DNA of 64,000 nt. Origin: Thereva unica (taxonomy: Eukaryota; Arthropoda; Insecta; Diptera; Therevidae). Below the pieces are notes generated by a model. The model ran no database searches, was not told where the DNA came from, and worked only from the letters and a program-made list of their open reading frames with translations. Positions 58,680 through 64,000 of the stretch are shown here, in pieces. Each line of letters starts with the position of its first letter. Within the stretch, counting starts at the first letter, position 1. The translations under genes and the position numbers were made by a program. The DNA is taken from NCBI GenBank assembly GCA_949987705.1, contig OX465281.1:98426326-98490325 (forward strand). The letters run 5' to 3'.

Positions 58680-59423
58680 GGGGAGGTTCCTTTGATCGGC
58701 GATGAAAAAATCGTTTTTTTTTTTACATATTATCAATCTATAATATGTAAAAAACATGATCCTAAAACCGTTTTGCATTTTATGCAGTTTTTAGAAAGTT
58801 ACAGCTCTTCAAAGAGAAGCGTGCAACTGTCAAAGCAGTACAACTAGCCGCGCGTTCTAAAACTTTAAACGCGTTTTTCGGAGACTTGATATTTTCAGTG
58901 CGCGGTACAATGTATCTCGAGAACCACTTATCGGATTCACTTGAAATTTTAAAGTCTTGTGTAAAATTCAATTTAGGGGGCCTTGGTCCTTTACTAATAA
59001 TATATTTTAATAATAAACAATTTTACGCTTGTCTTAAACAAACAAAACACGCTCGAAAACACGACCTTAATTTTCAAGTGGATAACTTTGTCTGTTCTTT
59101 TTATCAAAATTTCGGAAATTTTGGTTCAAGGGCCCCTAAATACGTTTATTTAACTAACTTAAAAAATGTTTATGTTTCAGTGACCCCTACGACCCTGGGG
59201 AACGTACCGCGCAGACGCATGCATGGCGCGCAACGCCTCACAGCGATTTGGCTGGAGCCGCCATTTTGAATTGAAAGAGGGCGGAAAAAATAAATTTAGG
59301 GACTCTTTTTATCAATAAACATTGTACAAAAAACCGTTTGTTCATATTACATTTCTTTATACCTCAAAAAAATTCATCAAAGTGACGAACTTTTCAGAGT
59401 CGATCAGAGGAACCTCCCCTTAA
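58676..59423. mobile_element. 740-bp TTAA element in env
   Basis: Element 58680-59419, ends GGGGAGGTTCCTTTGATC and complement of GGGGAGGTTCCTCTGATC, TTAA at 58676-58679 and 59420-59423: piggyBac-like. The interior holds a 127-aa plus-strand frame (58886-59269) without recognised domain and GC-rich patches near 59180-59270. Confidence 0.85.
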
Positions 59424-59730
59424 ACAAGTTAATAACATAAATGAAATAAAGGAATTAAAATTTCACAAAATAATTAATTGCAGTCTAGGAATAGGAAGCA
59501 TTTTGTTAATTATAATAATAGCGTTAATCATATGTATCCATTATCGGAAGTTAAAAATTAGAATTATTCAGGAGAATAATCAATTTGGTGATGGAGGAGT
59601 TACATTAGCTGCTTCGGTAAATCGTTCTCCCCAGTCAATAAATTTAGAATTCGAAGAATTAATAAAAAACTTAAATTTAACAAAAATTACTGGTGAGAAC
59701 GATCCCGTCAGCACTCCTCCGGAAATATAA
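59420..59730 (+). pseudogene. Gypsy-2 env C-terminus with membrane anchor
   Basis: Frame resumes after the TTAA element: INCSLGIGSILLIIIIALII (transmembrane), a basic turn (HYRKLKIRII), then a cytoplasmic tail that runs into the 3' LTR and ends at 59730 with PVSTPPEI. Overlap of env with the 3' LTR is usual in this group. Confidence 0.85.
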
Positions 59731-60053
59731 AAATCAAATTACAAGAAATCCAAACAAAACAGGAAATGCTATAAAAGCATTTCCTGCCAACAATTTTCAT
59801 TTTCCAAAAAACAGGAAATGCTGATAAAAGCATTTCCTACCAAAAAATTTAATTTTCAAATTTGCTTAGAACAGCTAAATTGGTAATCGAAGTAATTTTA
59901 AGAAATGTAATAATTTAGTCTTAAGACCACCTTCAAAAGGCAAAGATTGACTCCGAAGAGCTCAATCAAGTTATAAATAAAAAAAATCATAATCTAAAGA
60001 TAATCATTGTTTTTTTTAATTAACATATATTATAATAAATATAATATATAACT
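59598..60053 (+). repeat. Gypsy-2 3' LTR (456 bp)
   Basis: Same length as the 5' LTR. Differences seen by eye: AAATTC/AAATCC at about 49829/59756 and TTCGAAAGG/TTCAAAAGG at about 50007/59934. Followed by CGCA (60054-60057). Confidence 0.95.
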
Positions 60054-60335
60054 CGCACGCTGCGGCAACTATCATACATATATTTGCAAGCATTCATCAA
60101 TTAATTAACATAAGAGAACTGGAAATGAGACACATTTTGCTACTTGAACATTGTGATTGGAGGTTCATTCCCACATACAAATTCACTGCTTTTAAAATTA
60201 TATAGAAGTGTCAACACTACGACCTAAAAGAATATTCGACTTGATCTAAAAGAATATTCGATTTCAAGAGAAAGGCAACACTCTTCAACCAAAGAAACTT
60301 ATAAAAAATATATTTGTCATCGATTGAAAAAGCTG

Positions 60336-60539
60336 AGCTGAGAAATTTACCCAAGCTGAGTACACTTGCTAAATAGGCTGAATAGTCATTACCAAGATTT
60401 CGATCGAGATTTCATTGAAATCTCCTCCGAAAGGCGATTTCATTTTATATGGTAAAACATGAGATTTCAAACGAGATTTCCTCCGAAATCCTCATTTTTG
60501 CCGAAATCGGAAGATTTCGAGTGCGATGGAAACATGGTA
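60336..60539. mobile_element. Truncated MITE, CCATGTTTCCATCGCAC family copy 3
   Basis: Right half only: GATTTCGATCGAGATTTCAT through AGTGCGATGGAAACATGGTA, matching 17822-18027. Confidence 0.75.
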
Positions 60540-60730
60540 TAATAATTTATACTGGTAAAAAAAAACAAAATGCATACTTCATTTTGTAAACAATGTTTTT
60601 AGATATGTTCCGACATTGTTGCACACTTCCTCTTTTTCTTTCTCTCACCCAAAGCGATACTTCAGCAAATCAATACACTTCTGAGTAACTCCGGTCACAG
60701 CATTGTTAGCACTAATGACATCTTCCTATC

Positions 60731-60891
60731 TGAAGGCCCACATACACGGTCGAATTGGATGTACATCGAAGGGCGGATGTACAACCAAAACTATCGATTG
60801 TGGGCCGGTCGGCCGACCAAAACTCGTTGCGCTTATGGGTTTGATGAAGTTCTGGATGTACAACCAATTTGAGCGTGTATGGGGGCCTTGA
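60731..60891. mobile_element. 155-bp MITE, TGA duplication
   Basis: Element 60734-60888 with ends AGGCCCACATACACGGTC and complement of AGGCCCCCATACACGCTC; TGA on both sides. A second member is at 63621-63757 (TAA). The internal CGGTCGGCCGACCAAAACTC is conserved between the two. Confidence 0.85.
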
Positions 60892-61333
60892 GTTACATAA
60901 ATGTCTCTCAATATCTTGACATCGATAAATTCACTAGCTCCAACCTCATATTTAACTAACCTTCAGTTTACATAGAAGCTTGCTTTTAGTCCAAACAACG
61001 AAGACAAAAAAATACCCAATAGAGGAAAAAATGCATACCTAAGCCAATTTTGGCACAGTTGTAGCGAAAAAATTCCTTAACAACATACTAAAAATATCGG
61101 GTGGGAAGGCTCTAAAGGTCCCTTTTTCAGTTTTTCGTTAATTCGAAAACTACGGTCTCTAGCCTCTATTGAGTTTGACAGGAATAACACTGAAAATTCA
61201 TATTCTTCATTATAAAAATATTTTTTTTTCTTGTTTTTTTTTATGTCAAATATACTCAGAGCTTTCTATCGTAACTTGTAAACAAGCATAATGGACACAA
61301 TAATAATTTCGACAGATTTTTCTCATAGCTTAC
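60892..61333. other. Intron sequence next to exon, no element recognised
   Basis: AT-rich, no gene on either strand; contains the donor-side intron end of ZFAND4 (minus strand GTAAGC at 61333-61328). Confidence 0.4.
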
Positions 61334-62381
61334 CTTCAGTTGGCATTTTGTACAATCTATATGATCCATCCAAGGCACTATTCGTTGTTGAAGTTGTCGT
61401 TTCTAGCTTAAAATCGGTCGCACAACCAGAACCGTCAATCGAATTAAGCCCTATTGTCTTTTGCCTATCTATAAACACTTTATTTTCAAATCCTGTTGAT
61501 GCATGATTTGAACGTTTTGAAAGTCGTAAATCCTTTTCTTGATCAATTTCAATGAAATTCTTCGATATTTCATTTACTAATCCTTCCGGCTTATGTCCTA
61601 TTTGAGTAGTACTCATTTTTTCAATTAAATTCTGCATAGATTTTGAAGTTGTTTCTGTCTCAATATTTTGCTTGCAAGACGTACTAAATATTTGATCAAT
61701 GACAGACGAAAGGGAACCATTTGTGTTAAGTGGCCTCTGTATAATGTCATCCACAGAAATATCATTAATAGCTTTAAACGACCTATTACGTCTTATATTC
61801 TCTCTTATTTTTGATTTAATTTCTTCAGTTTCGATGAATTGCTTGCATTTAGGATAATTTATCAAATTGTTACCACTGTTCTTTAACATTGATTGCGGCT
61901 GGAATTTTGACGGTAAATCCGCTTCGGATAATTTAGAAAATGAATTATAAGGCGGTGGTAATGATAAAGGCGATAATGAATGGAGTTGGAAGAAATTATC
62001 TGTTTTAACCTGTTGCTGTACGCATGATGGTGGTCTAATGCATGTTTTATTAAATCCATATTTTTTTAAAATTCCTCCAGATGTTCTTTTTGATTGGAGA
62101 AAATATTCACAGCTTCCTAAATTATCATTAGGGAATAGTTTCTTTCCAGCAGAATTTTGATTTACAGTTTTATTTTTCTTTAGGCATTGCTCGTTTTGCA
62201 ACCCATTGGCCTTTTTCTGCGAATTTTTTGGCTGATTATCTAAGGGACTGTATTGTTCAATTTTGTTTTTTAATGGAGATTCGTCTTGGCCTGCTAGCAC
62301 TGGTGGTGGAGTTTCTTTCTTTTCTTTAATATCTTTACCCTTCTTTTTTTGTTTTAATTTCATACGTAACTGATGCATTTT
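61334..62381 (-). CDS. ZFAND4: ZFAND4 orthologue, middle coding exon
   Basis: Acceptor TTTTAAATAG at 62382, first codons AAA ATG CAT CAG; donor GAAG|GTAAGC at 61334. 349 codons plus one base. Begins with a basic helical stretch (MHQLRMKLKQKKKGKD), then a Ser/Asn/Lys-rich linker without recognised fold, typical of the disordered centre between the ubiquitin-like and AN1 domains. Reading frame is intact, with no stop. The ATG near its start is internal: the upstream exon joins in frame. Confidence 0.88.
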
Positions 62382-62437
62382 CTATTTAAAAATAATTAAA
62401 ATCATTTGGAAAAACACTGCTAATTATAAAGAATTAC
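62382..62437 (-). other. 56-bp ZFAND4 intron
   Basis: GTAATT...TTTTTAAATAG, phase 0; without removal, the upstream exon would meet TAG at 62422-62420. Confidence 0.85.
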
Positions 62438-62892
62438 ATCCAATGTTTGAAGATTATCTTTGACCCATTGATCATCTTGACTATCCGATAATAAGTTGGA
62501 AGATTCGCCTGATTTATTCACGCCATATGTTTTACGATCGGATCTCAATTTCATTATTCGATGCACATTTTTTTTGCAGTCTTTATATACTAACAATTTT
62601 ACACCAGGAGTTGTTATTGTTAGCGGATCATGTCTAAAATGAGAAAAATTTAAATTTGTTTTGAGCTTTGTAAAATTTTCTTGATACCTTGAGGTGTTTA
62701 GGACATCACTTAAGTCAAACCAATTATCATAATCAGGCAAATTAACAACGCGTCTAGCTGATACAGGACCACCTTTCATATCAAGCACCAATTTTAGTCT
62801 AGATCCATTTGCTAACGGTATATCTTTCATTTCAGTAGCATCACTTAGTTCTTTCTGGTTGTAAAGTAAATGTTGTTGTCCAATTGGTATCC
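62438..62892 (-). CDS. ZFAND4: ZFAND4 orthologue, upstream coding exon (ubiquitin-like domain end)
   Basis: Acceptor TTCATGGACAG at 62893; two bases then complete a Gly codon and 151 codons follow. The first residues, GIPIGQQHLLYNQKELSD, then RLKLVLDMKGGP, are the second half of a ubiquitin-like fold as in ZFAND4 (family pattern GIPxxxQHL...LKLVLxMxGGP). The remainder (SARRVVNLPDYDNWFDLSDV, then LLVYKDCKKNVHRI) is the conserved post-ubiquitin segment of that family. The first half of the ubiquitin-like domain must be coded by an exon upstream; I could not find it before 64000. Same gene as 61334-62381 and 37928-39462. Confidence 0.9.
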
Positions 62893-63620
62893 CTGTCCAT
62901 GAAACAAAATACTCATTTAGTCAGAATTTGCAAAATGATTACTAATATATTAAATCCATCATCATCGTACCATAACGTGAACCATGCAAATAAAAAGGCA
63001 TGTACAATAATTTGAGACCTTAGATGTTCTATATTAAGGGCCCCATACATGAGCGCACCATTATGGCGACGCTCCAATGTTGCCAGTCCGGTCCGAAATT
63101 AGGAAACATACACGATAGCGCTTGAGCCAGTCAGCCGATTGCAGCCGGTTATGACGAGCACAGTAATTAAATTTTGTTTTTACCGAGCTTTCATCTCCTT
63201 TCGACAAAGGGATAAAATTCCAGATGAATTTTGTTTTAAATGAGCTTCTCGAAATAGAAAATTCCGAAAAGATGCAAAATAAGCAAAAATGTATCAAATG
63301 TATCACATTTTAAAATTGTTATGATTGTTGCATCGTAAAACTTATATTAAAACGAAATTATATTTCAGGAACATTTGTATTTCGGGTCATTTGTTGCCTA
63401 GGGACTTTTGTATTGAGGGACATTCACATTGCGCCGCGCCGAGGGCTTCAAATCAAGTCAATATCCAAATCTTTGGCTGTGAGTTTCGAGTGCATACAAA
63501 TTGTTGTTTTGACGTGGCGTGGTGTAATTTGCACGGCTGGAGTGCTCGTGTATTGGGCTCTTAAAATGCAACGCAGCATTGGGGATCTCATTCAGAAAAT
63601 TAAATTTATAAAAACTGTAA
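62893..63620. other. ZFAND4 intron, no gene seen
   Basis: AT-rich. A GGGCCCCATACATGAGCGC motif at about 63038-63057 resembles the end of the AGGCCCC MITE family, without a partner. Short frames on both strands (e.g. 63061-63306) have no recognised domain. Confidence 0.4.
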
Positions 63621-63760
63621 AGGCCCCATACACGGTCAAATTGGATGTAGATCAAAGTACGCATGTATAAAAAAAACTATAGATTGTAAACCGGTTGGCC
63701 GACCAAAACTCGTTGCGCGCATGGGTTTGATGAAAATGTGGATGTACATGGGGGCCTTAA
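63618..63760. mobile_element. 137-bp MITE, TAA duplication
   Basis: Element 63621-63757; ends AGGCCCCATACACGGTC and complement closing TGTACATGGGGGCCT; TAA on both sides. Same family as 60734-60888. Confidence 0.85.
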
Positions 63761-63795
63761 GATTCTAGTTCATACACAAAGCGATCCATTAGATC

Positions 63796-64000
63796 AGCGG
63801 TGTCCAACACCATCGCCACTAGTCACATGTGGCGAATAGACCAGGTGAATGTGGCGAATGCAACATTGAAATATGTCATATTTCTTCGAGTAATACAAAA
63901 TTAGCTAGTTGTGTAAACCAATTTCTTAGAAAAATCTTTTAGATTAATTACTATTATAGTTATTTGAACTAGCTTCTCTCAGGATTACTTTGTCACCAGT
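63796..64000. mobile_element. Possible hAT terminus running off the window
   Basis: CAGCGGTGTCCAACACC at about 63796 resembles the CAGNGGTGTCCAA ends of many animal hAT elements; repeated ATGTGGCGAAT motifs (63828, 63850) follow, as common in hAT subterminal regions. The other end is outside the window. Confidence 0.45.

Larger units (their letters stand above)
49671..60053 (+). mobile_element. Gypsy-2, env-bearing LTR retrotransposon (errantivirus-like), defective
   Basis: 10,383 bp between the CGCA duplications (49667-49670 and 60054-60057). Order: LTR, primer-binding site, gag, protease-RT-RNase H-integrase, env, LTR, i.e. the insect gypsy/17.6/297 arrangement. I see about two differences between the LTRs. 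Three insertions (52358-52740, 52907-55078, 58680-59419) and several stops or frameshifts make it non-functional as it stands. Confidence 0.9.
39463..61333 (-). other. 21.9-kb ZFAND4 intron filled with nested transposons
   Basis: Donor GAAG|GTAAGC at 61334/61333 and acceptor TTTCAG|CG at 39463/39462, both phase 1, so joining keeps the frame. Nearly everything between is mobile DNA: MITE, LINE-C with hAT, Tc1, LINE-D, solo LTR, a piggyBac-like MITE, and the 10.4-kb gypsy-2. Stretches near the exons (39463-39900 and 60900-61333) show no element I recognise. Confidence 0.85.

Noticed and set aside
58886..59269. 127-aa ORF inside the TTAA element as a transposase remnant
   Set aside because: No piggyBac catalytic motif or other domain could be seen.
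63061..63306. Missing first exon of ZFAND4 (81-aa minus-strand frame)
   Set aside because: The sequence does not resemble the first half of a ubiquitin-like domain, and no donor in the right phase precedes the 62893 acceptor.

Overview
The window looks like a piece of an AT-rich, transposon-saturated arthropod (most probably insect) nuclear genome. The reasons are short AT-rich spliceosomal introns, Jockey/I-type LINEs, a gypsy element with an env gene, Helentrons, P-element, hAT, Tc1 and piggyBac-like remnants, and no prokaryotic gene organisation. The exact order cannot be fixed from sequence alone. I could support only one host gene: a minus-strand orthologue of the AN1-type zinc finger / ubiquitin-like protein ZFAND4. 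Three of its exons are visible (62892-62438, 62381-61334, 39462-37928). They are separated by a 56-bp intron and a 21,871-bp intron whose splice sites and phases agree. The first exon(s) must lie beyond position 64000.

Layout: 1-2690, broken LINE reverse transcriptase and a LINE ORF1. 3100-10137, three Helentron copies (A, B, C); B and C sit inside a 5.4-kb hAT-type element with a perfect 8-bp target duplication. 10.1-10.6 kb, ends of a long-TIR family here called E. 10.87-14.78 kb, a ~3.9-kb palindrome. 15-18.2 kb, nested MITEs. 18436-29144, two E copies lying 18 bp apart, each carrying a reverse-strand LINE remnant; they end in mirror-image MITEs, and the second also holds a fourth Helentron (D) and a tandem-repeat element. 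29145-33627, a defective minus-strand gypsy element (gypsy-1) that interrupts a P-element transposase fragment (33.6-34.35 kb). 34.5-35.5 kb, a Jockey ORF1. 37928-39462, the ZFAND4 3' exon.

The giant ZFAND4 intron is a set of nested insertions. LINE-C (40.56-49.32 kb) is split by a hAT remnant exactly at its YADD codons, and by a Tc1-type MITE that itself contains another LINE (LINE-D), an old Tc1 transposase, a solo gypsy-1 LTR and a further MITE. A piggyBac-like MITE follows. Then comes a 10.4-kb env-bearing gypsy element (gypsy-2, 49671-60053) with nearly identical LTRs and a CGCA duplication, broken by a LINE fragment, a palindrome plus tandem-array insertion, and a TTAA element.

The least expected item is a small overlapping third ORF (45909-46124) downstream of LINE-D ORF2. 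It is predicted to be an N-myristoylated, single-membrane-span protein whose start codon overlaps the ORF2 stop (ATGGGTAA). Other points of interest are the Helentron deletion derivatives with their decamer repeats, the twin E elements with mirror MITEs, and the contrast between gypsy-2's almost identical LTRs and its heavily broken coding region.
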